Part shown: positions 24,512-36,141 of the stretch, in pieces
How the letters are laid out: the number at the start of each line of letters is the position of its first letter
How positions within the stretch are numbered: the first letter of the stretch is position 1
Origin: Paratrimastix pyriformis
Lineage: Eukaryota; Preaxostyla; Paratrimastigidae
NCBI GenBank assembly: GCA_027972325.1
Contig: JAPMOS010000083.1
Coordinates: 62,001-126,000 of the forward strand
Direction: 5' to 3'
Length of the DNA stretch: 64,000 bases
Translations under genes and position numbers: made by a program
Notes under the pieces: generated by a model
What the model saw: the letters and a program-made list of their open reading frames with translations, nothing else
Database searches by the model: none
Told to the model about the DNA's origin: nothing

Positions 24512-24752
24512 GGGGAAGAGATTACTCGGCTATCCCACCAGGGTCCAGCGCGAGGGCTGTGTGCGGGCGAGTGTGGTTGTGTTGTGACAGAGGGGGGGAA
24601 AGGTAACATGACCTGTCTCCCCTCCCCACCCTTTGCTCCTCAAAATGGCAGGAAGAGCAAAGGTGGTGTCGGCAGGCTCAGGAGGTGGTGAGGCAGTGGG
24701 GCTGTAAGCCCTGTGGTGCTCCACGCCACCAGGGAGGCGGGTGGGAGTATTT

Positions 24753-24859
24753 CTGGGGGTTTGGGAAGAAGAAGAGTCTCGATGATTCCTCGCTTCAGCC
24801 TCGGAGCCTCGGCGAACGAGTAATCAATCTCGACGACCTTCATCTTCCCAAACCCCCAG
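24753..24859. repeat. E-inner ICR
   Basis: Flanked by CTGGGGGTTTGGGAAG arms. The two tips join at 24793/24794 (CCTCGC next to TTCAGCC). Confidence 0.9.
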
Positions 24860-25309
24860 GAAAATAGACAGCATGCCAAAGGAATCACACTGCCTCCCAA
24901 CTCGTGCCTGCCAAAGGGGGGAACCCCCTAGGGGTCCCCCTTGTCAGGTTCAGCGGCCCCCGACATTTCATGAGGTTTGCCACTGAACCGACCCGCCAAC
25001 AGTGCCTCGTCGAAGCGATCCGTGACTCCTTCCACTGTGCGACCATAGTGCATTTGGTAGGTGCTGGACCTGGAGCTCCAACGATACCTGGTCAGAATCT
25101 GTGGCAGTGGAATGCCCAGTTCTCCTTCACGAGTTCGGAGAACGAGGGACAGCCTTCGTGGGATAGCCCCAAACAAACCCAAACCAAGAAAGAGTGAACA
25201 CTTGCACAGCAAGCACGCAAAACGGCACTGACATCCAAAAATTTTATCAAAAGAATTTGACATGTCATGTCAGTGCCGGCAGTCGACTCGTCCTTTTGCG
25301 CAATAAGCA

Positions 25310-28300
25310 AATCGCAACGCATCTTTTATTCCCGGGTTTTCGGGTTTCTATGCTTTTTCAAGAATTTTCGAATAGTTACTCGAGAGCTCTGAAGACTTTG
25401 CATTTTGTTTCGTCGAGTTGGGTTGACTTTTGGAATGATCTAAGAGATGTCGGCCAACGTGCCGCTCCTTTGGCGCTCTGAAAGTGCTGGCCTTATTTCA
25501 ATTGATTTTTCAAGGCCGCCTTGTCACTTTTCAACCCCTGCCTTGTAGCCTTGAACGACTGATCTCATTGATCAACTCATCGCGTCTCTCTCTTCCCACC
25601 TCCTCGTGGGTCGCCGCGTTTTACTTTGTGAGGGTTACAGGCCCTTTTGCCGGCCTCTCAACTCTCCCGGACGGACTGTAAAGAATCACCTGGAATCTCA
25701 GAATCTGGGTCCTCCTTTCCGGGTCTGTGGCGTCACAATAGCACTCGCTTTATATTTTGTCTTTTACAAACCAAAACGGAAGGAAACAAAACTTCCAAAC
25801 AAAGATCAGAAAAAAACCAAACGGAAAAGCAAAGAAAGATAGTCTTTATTCCGTTTTCGTGACCGTCCTGCGTGCAACTTTGAACTGGCTGAGCTCGTTG
25901 GGCTTGGGCCAATTTGCGCCATCCTCCGCAAAGACTTTCGGTTGGGGTATCACCCCAGTTTCCTTTGGAATGGCACTGTTCGTTGGTGCCTGGTCACCGT
26001 GACATGCGCTGGAATACTCATTGCTTCGGGACGAAGGATGCCTGCTTGAGGTGTCGGTTCAGTTTCAAAGCAACCTTGATACATACGTTCACTGACAGAC
26101 CCACCAGACCACCACGTCACGTTTTGAGCGAATCAGTTTGATACTCTGCTCATTCGGCCCCACGGGGCTCGTTCGACACGCCAGCAACCTCTGTTGTACA
26201 GTCTGTTTAATTCCTTTGAAGGAATTTATTCACTGGTCGATTTGACTTTGCGGTTGAAAGGGCTGACGAATCAGTTCGATACTCTGTTCGTTCGACCCCA
26301 CGGTGCTCGTTTGGCACAACAACAAACTTTTTCATACAGTCTGTTCAATTCCTTTGAAGGAATTTCATCACCAGTGTCATTTGACAGGCGGCTTAGAGGA
26401 TCTCGGAAATGCTGGTGGTCTCTCTTCTGGCCATGTCTCAGACTCTGCGGAGCCACTCAGTCTGTGGTTGGCAAATATTTCAGGCCAAAATCCTTCATGG
26501 GTTTTTCAGGATCGAACAATGAGATGAATGGAATGCTGGGTCAACGGTTATCCGGCGAGGGACGCCCGTGCACTCGCTCTGGGCCCACGTCAGTGGATGA
26601 CCTCCGCTATCAGCGTTTAGTCCACGTGTGACTCTGAAATTCGCACGATTACTGGTCACGCGCGCAACTCATTTCGCGCTCAAGTTCTTCTCAAGCCGGT
26701 CTTCCATCTGGGGTTGATTGACCTGGTCGCTCGGGAGGGAGAATATAGCGAACGCTCCGAGTCACTTCTGAACAATCGACCAGTTGTCTTGTGGGTCTGC
26801 ACTTGGCATCTTCACGTCGCCCTCTTCATTCCGTGGCCATTCTTTGTGCCAGAGGGCAAACCTCCCACTTCGAACCTCTCACTTCGCCAGAACGTTTGGC
26901 TTCGACCATCTTCGCGTGGCCGTGTTGTCGCGGAGCCCATGTTGTCGCGGGGCAGGAGGTCCCATGTCCACCACGCACCGTTCGACCAGGGAGCCGACTC
27001 ATGGCCCTGATGATCTGCGGGCACACAGGCGCGCACGTTCCTGCGGCACAACTCGCAGGATTTTACAACAACGCACACTGCGAGCTTCTCCCTCTTCAAC
27101 ACACACTGGCGGTTGCAAGAGAGGAGCTTCATCTATTTTGGGCGCGCACCAGGGAGCAGCCAACTCCCCGGTTTCGGATCGGAGACACGATGACTCGGTC
27201 CGGACTCCATGTCCCACATGGAACCATGGCGGTCGCCACACCACGTTTCAGAGGTCTTATACTCTTTCGGAACCGAGGGAAACACCCCCCGTTGCTCTTT
27301 CACACGAAATACGTTTAGGAGGGAAGCATCGTGTGCTCGACATGCCTGGGCCACCACCCCGCGCGGGACCGGGTGAGCATGACGTTCCCCCTGGGGGGGG
27401 GGAAGGGCCTGATCTAACAGATGTCCCCAAGAGGAGGAGACGTGTTCTAGGGAACGGGTCTGTCTTTCCTCAAGTCCAGGATCGCGAGCTTCCAGGACAC
27501 ACACATAGGCCCCACTGTCGAGTTCTCTACTTCGACCATGCACACCAGGGTTGCCCACCCCCTCGTGACGGGGGTCTGCATCTGGCCTGGGGACTGGCTC
27601 CCCCCTTTTTGCAAAATGTGAGCGGTCAGGTACCCGACACACGTGAAGGAGAATGGAACGTGTGACGGAGTGCCTCGTTACAAAGTCTGGCTTCGTGAAA
27701 GAGCCCTTCCCTGACTCTGGGTGCGTAGAGACGAGCGTGAGGTCATCGCAGTTGTCCTCTTCTCCTGGCCCATTGGACCCACAACACCCGACGGGAGTGT
27801 CCCTGGTACCGTTCCTCCCGGGGGACAACATCGCCCGGACAAGAGTCATGCTCACCGCGCCCCACCAGAAAGGCTCCCATGACCCACGGGCTGCTCAACA
27901 ACTCCTCAGTTGCCCAAGCCCAAGATCGTGAGCGTCCTGAACTCACACGTTGGCTCTTCTGTGGCCAGGGCATCCATGCTGAAAGGGGCGAGTGCCCCAC
28001 TTCGGCCATGCACATCGGGGTCTCGTTGCGGGGTTCTTCGCGCGGATTGGGGACTGCCTGCTCCTTTGCAAAATGTGAGCGTCGGGTCAACGAACGCACG
28101 TCCTCGTCCCCTACACCCGATCGATGAGACTGACACACTGGCGGCCGTTCCCTTTGGGACCCCCAGTGGGGGCACGGGAGGAGCGCCCCAGGGGTCCGGC
28201 GCTCTACAAGTGGGGCCCCAAATGAAGGTGGTGCAGCCGCAGCTTCCACCCGGCGAAGGGTGGTGGGACTAGGCGCCAGCGGCCGAGGGCGCTCTACAAA

Positions 28301-28600
28301 TACCCCGTTCAACTCTCAGCCTGGGCACGAGACGTCGGGCAAGCTTGACGGGAGCAGAGAGGAAAGTCTGTCGTCGCATCCTCTCTCCGCCCTCTTGGGT
28401 GAAACACCACTCGTGATCTCTGCGCACTCTCCCTCCTCCGAGTGCGTGCCCTCAGCACCCACGTACACCTTCCAGTCCCTGCCCATCATTCCGGCTCATC
28501 CCATCCCCACCTCCGAGGGCCATGATGGGGCGGCTCCGTCCCGGGAGGGCGAGCATCCCTGTCTTGGACCCATCACGATCACTCCTGCTTGGGGTCACTC
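25310..28600. other. B2 left interior, no supported gene
   Basis: Overlapping frames on both strands (plus 26784-27665, minus 27855-27133) have no motif or codon bias and are not kept in B1. I treat the stretch as non-coding. Confidence 0.5.
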
Positions 28601-29133
28601 TGTCCATTCACAGGCAAGGCTGAGAACAGTGCACTTGTCCGCCTTGCCCACAGCCGGGTGGCATTATTCCATAGTATTTCTGCTCCCCTACTCGGTGCTC
28701 TGCGGTGCTGTCCTGCCTGGAGTGGGATCACACTTCACACACGGACGCGAACTATACTGAGAGCATTTGGTTGGGCGGGCCTGTGTTTGTCTGCGCCCAC
28801 ACCCTCACACAGACCGTACAGGGTCAGAAACAACAACAAACTGTGAGACGTCAGGGACGCGCGCATACTTGTGCACCCACGGGTCCCACGCTCGGGGATC
28901 GAGAGGTCCCAACAAGCTGGCGGTCAGGTCAGAAACAACTTTGGGGATTTCGGCACTGCTAGGTCTAGAGATTGGAGAGAATTCACTGACCGCCAGCAAG
29001 CCTCATAGTTGCACGTCGTTCCTCAATGGGTTCTCTTCCGATCCCGTGTGCGCTGTCACACCCGCACCTGAAGTCGTGTTCTATCCATCGTAAGACTCAG
29101 GATAGCAGCCGACAGCCTCCGTCTTCGGCAGTC

Positions 29134-29712
29134 TAGGTGCTATATCTCCTTGTTCTTCATGATAAACACCACACAATGCAGAAAAGTCACAAGTCAAACC
29201 CAGGTGAAAGCACTTGGAAACATCTCAAAAAAAGTGTCCTGGGTGGAGAACCGGTCAGGATGGACATGGGTCGACCGGTGGTCGATAGGGTTGGTTCGAC
29301 CGAAAAAAACCAATCCTAAAATTAAAATCGTATGGTCACGACGGGCAGCGTGTCCAATACGCGTCCATAAATCACAACAAAAATCGGAGAGAGAGGTCAA
29401 AGGGAGCCAAGAACATCGGGCGAAAAGAAAAAATTTAACACGCATCGGAAGGGGTGAGATTCGGGGTTAACGGCCCGAGATTCGGCAAATCTCCGATCTC
29501 CGAAAACCGTTAAGGTAATTGCGGGCCAACGGTCCATGATCGAACCGTGAAGTGACCCCGATTTGGGCTCCGGAAGGGGTCCCAAGAGAGGGTAAAAAAG
29601 CACGGATGTCGAAATCACAACAGAGCAAAAGTTGAAAAAATGAGATCTGAAATTTCCCGCCCAATTCCAGTACTTAAGGGGGCGCCCCGGACCAGCACAG
29701 TGCCTTCGTTTT
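29134..29712. repeat. Element D left terminal repeat
   Basis: About 579 bp, inverted and apparently identical to 34080-34658. The gag-like frame may start inside it. The outer tip is 29081-29133. Confidence 0.9.
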
Positions 29713-31349
29713 TTCGTGGTGAACACCCGTTTTTTCAAGGACTACCGACCGAACAACAACGAAACTCTACTCCAATGGCCTCTACTCATCGACTTCAAGA
29801 CCCTCCGATGCCCAAGATCAACATCAAGGTTCCAACTCCTGGGACACCCAATCCGACCCCCAACGGCTCTTCGAGTGGCTCTTCGAGTGCCGTTTCGGCG
29901 GGAAGGGGCACTCGCGGCCCGGGCTCGACCTTCTTGGACCGGCTGATGGTTACGGATGCCCGCGTGTCAGGGGCGGCTCCCGGTGGCCCGGCAAGCCCGG
30001 CGCAGGCCCTACAGGCGGCTGCGGCTGTCCACAAGGCTGCTTCCGCCGCGCAGGCCGCGTCCGGCCTGGCCACCGCGACCGCTCCGCTACCATCCCAGGA
30101 CCTCGACGACGACGGTGCCGCCCAGAGCGGGCCCGAGGGGACCGTCCCGCTGCCCCCCGCGCCCCCTGTGCCCACCCCGGCCCTGCAGATTCACTCTGCC
30201 GTCACCCCCCAGCCCCAGGAAGGCCTCGACCTCTACATCCGGCGCGTGATGGAGGCCTCGCTGGGGACTTTCTCGAGCAGCAGCGGGCCTTGCTCGTGGC
30301 CGCAGCTGCTGCCTCCGCGGCCTTGCCTCCCGCCCAGGAGGCCGGCCTTGCTGCCCGCGGTGCTGCTGGTGCCCCCCAGGGTGCCGGTGGTGCCGCCGCC
30401 GTGCCGGCCGCGGATGAGCCTGCTCCGCTCTCGTTTTTCGGCCCGACCAGGCCACTGCAACCAACGTTCCGTCCAACCAAGTCCCAGCCGCCGCAGCCTT
30501 CCGGCGGCTCGCCCGGGCTGCTCCCGGTCCCTTTCCGGGGAGGCCGACCCGCCCAGCGGCGACGATGATGCCGCCGGCGCCGAGGGCGAATTTGCGGACG
30601 AGGACGACGCTGCCGCCGCCGGCGACGAGGATGAGCTCCGGCACGCAGCCGACCCGCAGCAGCAGCCTGGCGACCGCGAGGCCTCTGACAGGCTCGCACT
30701 GGAGCGCGCCCGGGCATTTGTCCGGGGCGTTGCCGTGCCCAGCGACTTTCCCCAGCTCGGCTCCGTCACGGGCCTTGCCCGCGAGTCCAGGGCTGAATTC
30801 CGCTTTCTCCAGCGCCTTCACCGGGAATCGCTCAACCTTGAGCGGCTGGCGCGCCTGCCCTGCACCGAGGAGGACTTGCGCGCCGCCCTCTCTTGCTTTG
30901 CTCGCTCCATTGCCTCCGCCATCGTGGACCGCAAGCGGCTCGCCTGGGTGCACACAGCACTTGCCCCCGACGTGGCCCGCATGTACGAGTATGTCCGCAC
31001 CGCTCCCGAGGTCGCCACGGGCCAGAACCTCCAGCAGCTCGACTTCGCCATCCGCCTCGCTCAGGGCATGCGCGCCCTGCCCGGCCAGCAGCAACGCGGC
31101 GGCCAGGCTGGCGGGCGTCGCATGGGCGGGGGCCGGGATCGCGACTTCCGCTCGTCGGGTGGCCGCGGCGGCTTCGGCGGGCGCAGCTATGGCGGCGGGT
31201 TTGGCCGAGGCGGCGACCGGTTCAACGACTTTGCCCAGCGCCAGCAGCGCAGCTTCCCGCAGCGGCGCCGCTTCGACAATGGTGGCGGCAACAACGGCTC
31301 CGCCGGCGGGCGCCAGCAGGCGCAGTCGGGCGGCGCCGGCGAGCAGTAA
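29640..31349 (+). CDS. Element D gag-like ORF with RG-rich tail
   Basis: Open frame with candidate ATGs at 29640 (within the terminal repeat) and 29775. It is Pro/Ser/Ala-rich at first, with an acidic stretch (EGEFADEDDAAAAGDEDE). A helical body follows (LQRLHRESLNLERLARLP; NLQQLDFAIRLAQGMRALPG), then an RGG tail (RRMGGGRDRDFRSSGGRGGF) ending at 31349. This is the usual place for a DIRS Gag. It contrasts with A and E, where the RG-rich part lies past the ICR. Confidence 0.65.
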   Translation: MRSEISRPIPVLKGAPRTSTVPSFFRGEHPFFQGLPTEQQRNSTPMASTHRLQDPPMPKINIKVPTPGTPNPTPNGSSSGSSSAVSAGRGTRGPGSTFLDRLMVTDARVSGAAPGGPASPAQALQAAAAVHKAASAAQAASGLATATAPLPSQDLDDDGAAQSGPEGTVPLPPAPPVPTPALQIHSAVTPQPQEGLDLYIRRVMEASLGTFSSSSGPCSWPQLLPPRPCLPPRRPALLPAVLLVPPRVPVVPPPCRPRMSLLRSRFSARPGHCNQRSVQPSPSRRSLPAARPGCSRSLSGEADPPSGDDDAAGAEGEFADEDDAAAAGDEDELRHAADPQQQPGDREASDRLALERARAFVRGVAVPSDFPQLGSVTGLARESRAEFRFLQRLHRESLNLERLARLPCTEEDLRAALSCFARSIASAIVDRKRLAWVHTALAPDVARMYEYVRTAPEVATGQNLQQLDFAIRLAQGMRALPGQQQRGGQAGGRRMGGGRDRDFRSSGGRGGFGGRSYGGGFGRGGDRFNDFAQRQQRSFPQRRRFDNGGGNNGSAGGRQQAQSGGAGEQ

Positions 31350-31529
31350 CGGCGCGCAGAGCCCGCGCGCCGCGGCAGCAACGGGGTCCGCCTTCTCCAC
31401 CACCATCACCGCCGCCCTCCCCGCTGCCGCCGCCACGGTGCGACCATCCCCCCGCTCTCGGGCCGGCCGCATCTCCACCACCACCACCACCACCACCAGC
31501 TCGCTTCAGCACTGGGCGTCCCTCCCTCC

Positions 31530-32280
31530 CGCCCTTCCGGGCCTTCTGGGAGGAGCATTTCCACTTGCCCCGCCCCGTGCACAACTGGCTCCTGCACGGC
31601 TTCCGCATCCCGCTCCTCTGCAAGCCGTGCAGCTCCCATTTGCCCAACTACGTGCACCCCGAGCACGCCTCCTTCGTCGACCAGGAGGTGGCTCGCCTCC
31701 TCGAGACGGGCGCGATCCGACCCGTCCAGGCGCCGCCGCACAACATCTCCCCGCTGACGTGCGCGCCCAAGAAGAACGGCAAGTTGAGGCTGTGCATCGA
31801 CATGCGCTTCGTCAACTCCTTCGTCCAGGCGCCGGCCTTCAAGCTGGAGGACCTGACCACGCTGGCGCCCCTGCTGCGCGACGGGGACTACATCTCGACG
31901 GCGACCGCATGGCCACCTTCGCGACGCGCCAGGTGCCCCGCTACGAGAGCCGCCACCGCGATGTGCAGTCCCTGCGCGCCGACACGTTTTCGGCCCGGTG
32001 GGAGCCCGGCGAGAACAGCTGGGTCAACCCCCCCTTTTCGCAGATCCACCGCGTCCTGCGCCACCTGCAGCACTCCGGGCCCGGCGTGGAGTGCACCCTG
32101 CTGGCCCCGGTCTGGCCGAGCCAGCCCTGGTGGCCCCTGCTGCTGGCCCTGACGGTGGACTGGCCCGTGCTCCTGCCGCAGGACCCGCGGGCCTTCCGCC
32201 CGGCTGCTTCCGGCCACTCGGAGCCGACGAAGAACCTCAGCTGGCGCGTCTGCGCCTTCAGGATTTCTGGGCGGCCGGAG
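31530..32280 (+). pseudogene. Element D RT/NPPF region (incomplete)
   Basis: The start of RT is clear (EVARLLETGAIRPVQAPPHN, APKKNGKLRLCIDMRFVN). Later sequence resumes at SWVNPPFSQIHRVLRHLQ, the NPPF domain. The catalytic core of RT and the RNase H are not recognisable, so this copy could not be autonomous. Confidence 0.75.
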
Positions 32281-32289
32281 CGGCCCATT

Positions 32290-33630
32290 GGAGCGCCCAA
32301 GGTCGCCAGCTACTTGTCTCGGCTGCTGTAAAGCCCACCACCGAGAAGAGCCTCACCAACCGGCTGCGTGCCCTGGCACGGTTCTGCGCCCGCCGGGGCA
32401 TCCCGCTGGTGCCCATGCCCGTGAGCGCGCTGGCCGACTACACCGACGAGGCTACCCGGGCCAGCTGCCGGCCCCGGTCGACTCTGTCGCTCATCGCCAC
32501 TGTGGTCAATCTGATTCACGACGCGCTTGGGGTGCCTTCCCCGGCGCGAGACCACCTTACGGACGCCTGCGCAAGGCCATCCGTCTGCGCCGCACCACGC
32601 AGCCCGTCCAGAAGGGGCTGCCCGTGCCGCCCACCCTGCTGGTGGAGCTCTTCCACCGGTGGGGCCCCAACGACGCGCTTCCGCTGGAGCGCCTCCGCGC
32701 CAAGCTGGTCGCCCTGCTGGCCTTCCTGGCGCTGCTTCGGCCCTCGGACGTGACCCTGCCCACCGTGGCGCAGGTGGCCGTGCCGCCGGCCGCCGATCGG
32801 CTGGTGGTCTGCCTGCTGGGCTTCAAGAACGACTACACCGCCCAGGGCGCCTCCGTCACCATCTGGCGCGCCGCCGATGCGCTGCTCGACCCGGTGAGCT
32901 GCTACCAGTGCTGGCTCCGCCGCACGCGCGCCATGCGCCCCGACCCGCCCGGACCGTCGCGGGTCGTTATCCAGCTGCGCCGCCCCTACGAGGGCGTCAA
33001 GCCGGCCACCATCAGCCACATCCTCAACGAGGTCATCGTCGCCGGCGGGGCGATCGCTCGCTCCTCTCGGCCCGCGGCTTCCGCCGTGGCGGGGCCAGCT
33101 GGGCCATTGCGCGCGAGGTCATGCCCGACAAGATCCTGCACCTGGGCCGCTGGGCTTCGGCCAAAGTGTTTGCGCAGCACTACGTGCAGACGGGCGTCGA
33201 CAGCAACTTCACCGACCTGATGTTCGCCCCGGCGCCGCCGCCGCCGCCGCCCCGTGCCCCTGGCGCCGCCGCGCCGCTCGCCGCCACGGATCTCGTCCAG
33301 GCCGTGCGTCCGGCGCCTCCGCCTCCGCCCCTGCCGCCAGGCTCGCCTGCTTCGTCGCTCTCGCTGTCGGCGGCCACGCCGCGTCACCGCCCGGCCGCTC
33401 CGCCACGCCAGCGCGTTGTGATATGCGACGACGACGTTTCCGATGAGGCGAGTCCTTCGGGCGATGCCACGAGCACGCCTGCTGCGCCTGCTCGCCGCCG
33501 CTCGAGCAGGGCGCCTTCTGCTCCGCGCCGCCGCCGCCGGAGCGCTCTCTGGGCCGGGCCGTCTGATGACGACGAGAACGACGAGCTCGAGGCGGATTCG
33601 TCCAGCCTGCCCGCCGGCGAGTGCTTTTGA
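32290..33630 (+). pseudogene. Element D tyrosine recombinase region (broken)
   Basis: KSLTNRLRALARFCARRGIP is the N-terminal core-binding part. LVALLAFLALLRPSDVTLPT and REVMPDKILHLGRWASAKVF followed by QHYV fit the catalytic H-x-x-R and tyrosine. A Pro-rich, low-complexity tail ends near 33628. Confidence 0.75.
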
Positions 33631-33835
33631 GTTGCCGCGCCGCGCCGGGCCTCATTTGTCTGTTTTATGTTTTCTGTGTTTCTCCTGCTGCCGCCGGCCG
33701 ACTAGATGCTGGTTTTGGCATGCCTTTCTGGGAATTTTCATTTTTTCCTTTTGTCTGCGGCCAGCCGACTAGATGCTGCGCTGCTGTGGGTTTTCTGTTT
33801 TTGCTTTTCTCCCACGACTCTCTCTCTGCATGTGA

Positions 33836-33934
33836 TAGCACCTAGACTGCCGAAGACGGAGGCTGTCGGCTGCTATCCTGAGTCTTACGATGGATAGTGA
33901 GTCGACAGCCGAAGTCGAGGCAGGATAGGTGCTA
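33836..33934. repeat. Element D ICR
   Basis: Left tip complement and right tip complement meet at 33897/33898. Only about 145 bp lie between it and the right terminal repeat, with no ORF. Confidence 0.9.
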
Positions 33935-34079
33935 CCCTCCCTCTTGTCTGCTGTTTTTATTTTTCTGCTTCTCCCTTGAGCGCTGGACCCACCCGCACCC
34001 ATCCTGCTGCTACTGACGGGGTTTGTACGCCATTTCAACCGGCCGCCTCTGCCGCGACTCGTACGGAGAACACCACTCC

Positions 34080-34658
34080 AAAACGAAGGCACTGTGCTGG
34101 TCCGGGGCGCCCCCTTAAGTACTGGAATTGGGCGGGAAATTTCAGATCTCATTTTTTCAACTTTTGCTCTGTTGTGATTTCGACATCCGTGCTTTTTTAC
34201 CCTCTCTTGGGACCCCTTCCGGAGCCCAAATCGGGGTCACTTCACGGTTCGATCATGGACCGTTGGCCCGCAATTACCTTAACGGTTTTCGGAGATCGGA
34301 GATTTGCCGAATCTCGGGCCGTTAACCCCGAATCTCACCCCTTCCGATGCGTGTTAAATTTTTTCTTTTCGCCCGATGTTCTTGGCTCCCTTTGACCTCT
34401 CTCTCCGATTTTTGTTGTGATTTATGGACGCGTATTGGACACGCTGCCCGTCGTGACCATACGATTTTAATTTTAGGATTGGTTTTTTTCGGTCGAACCA
34501 ACCCTATCGACCACCGGTCGACCCATGTCCATCCTGACCGGTTCTCCACCCAGGACACTTTTTTTGAGATGTTTCCAAGTGCTTTCACCTGGGTTTGACT
34601 TGTGACTTTTCTGCATTGTGTGGTGTTTATCATGAAGAACAAGGAGATATAGCACCTA
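34080..34658. repeat. Element D right terminal repeat
   Basis: Inverted copy of 29134-29712. The outer tip is 34659-34686. Confidence 0.9.
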
Positions 34659-36014
34659 TCCTGCCTCGACTTCGGCTGTCGACTCATTTTCCAGGCGGGC
34701 CCTCTCTGTGACACATCTGGCACACCAACACCAGTGTTCGGTGTTTTTTCTTTGGGGTAGGCCTGCGCTTGCCCATGACCATCACCCCAACACTGGGACC
34801 CTTGTGTGATTTCAGCGCGTATCTGCTCGTTTACGTGCCCGCACCGCGGGTTTTCTCATGAGGGCGCTCCGTTGGATTTCCGGATGCCCCTCTGCCTCGG
34901 TGTGTACGTTGACTCACCAACACCGTGACGATGGCATGCATGCACCGCTGGTTTTTTCAGGAGGGCGATCCGTGGTATGTTCGGATGCGGTGCCCGTGGG
35001 TACACCAACACCGGGAAAAATTGGTGCTATGCACTTGAGGGGCTTGCACCTGTTCATGCCCCGGTATGTTCATCAGGGGGCGGGCCTGAGTGCGCCCAAC
35101 ATGCCCCTTGGATGCACTCTCACACCGGCAGCATCATCACAGCACCACCACCAGCACACGCACCATCAGTGTGGCGTTGCTCAGGGCGGGCCTGTGTGCT
35201 CATCATGCCTTGAATGGGTCCTGGCACACCAGGACATCTGTTTGATGCGTCTGGGGGCGGGCCGGAGTGTGCCCCACATGTCCCCTGGTGTACACTCTCA
35301 CACCAACAGTATCATCAGCACCACCAGTGTGGTGACTTTTCGGGCGGGCCTGTGTGCTCATCATGCCCTTGAATGCGTCCTGACAGCTGCTTGACTGCTT
35401 GAGGCGTCTCAGGGCGGGCCTGTGTGTGCCCACATGCCCTCTGGTGTGCATTCTCACACCAGCAGCAGCAACACCAACACCATCACCCAGCACCACCAGA
35501 GTGGTGTTCTGTCGGGGCGGGCCTGTGTGCTCATCATGCCCCTGAATGCGCCCTGGCACACCAGGACAGCTGCGTGGCGAGGCGTCTGGGGGCGGGCCTG
35601 TGTGCCCATATGCCTCCTGGTGTTCATTCTCACTCCAGCAGCAGCATCACACCCACACCAGCGCATTCAGGCCAGAATCACCACACCAGCACCATCAGAG
35701 TGGGGCTTTGCTGGGGGCAGTGTGATGCTCGATGTTTCATGCCTGCTCTCGCATCGACTGATGCCTTCTTGTCTGTCGGAAGCAGTGACAGCACTCGGCA
35801 CCTTTGGGGAGCGACCCCGGACACACGCGGGGGACACTGTGGAGTGTGTACCACCTCTCAGCTGTTTGATGCTCGTTCTGGCCCTCCGGCACGCGCACTC
35901 CCATCAGGATGGGTATCCGTAGAGCCGGCTCATCGGCCAAGAGTGTTGGGCGGAGCATCCCGTTAGCCGGGTCACGTAGAGTGCGGAAGGGGGAAAGCTA
36001 TGCCTTTGGTATGG

Positions 36015-36141
36015 TGTTCACTCTTTCTTGGTTTGGGTTTGTTTGGGGCTATCCCACGAAGGCTGTCCCTCGTTCTCCGAACTCGTGAAGGAGAATGGTG
36101 GGATAGCCGAGTAATCTCTTCCCAAACAAACCCAAACCAAG
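36015..36141. repeat. B2 ICR
   Basis: Nearly identical to the B1 ICR, in the same relative place. Confidence 0.9.

Larger units (their letters stand above)
17452..24540 (+). mobile_element. B1: DIRS-like element without recognisable proteins (family B)
   Basis: 7089 bp, starting TTCTCCTTCACG and ending ATCCCACCA, with inverted terminal repeats, unique tips and an ICR matching the end-to-end junction. No RT, recombinase or Gag homology was seen on either strand. It is probably a non-autonomous family mobilised by another DIRS element. Its left flank is plus-strand E (RT) and its right flank minus-strand E (RG-rich ORF), so the copy may be a recombinant of two insertions. Close relatives are B2 and B3. 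Confidence 0.8.
29081..34686 (+). mobile_element. Element D: DIRS-like retrotransposon (family D), broken but recent
   Basis: 5606 bp from CTATCCATCG at 29081 to GTCGACTCA at 34686, nested in B2. Terminal repeats of about 579 bp appear identical wherever compared, which implies a recent insertion or gene conversion. Parts are gag-like ORF with RG-rich tail, an incomplete RT region, an NPPF motif, the recombinase, and an ICR at 33836-33934. It is broken, with a few breaks. Confidence 0.85.

Noticed and set aside
26784-27855. 293- and 240-codon overlapping frames in B2 as cargo genes
   Set aside because: Opposite strands, no motif, no codon bias, not conserved in B1.
29081-34686. DNA transposon with long terminal inverted repeats
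   Set aside because: Gag-like, RT and tyrosine recombinase parts and an ICR equal to the circle junction identify a DIRS element.
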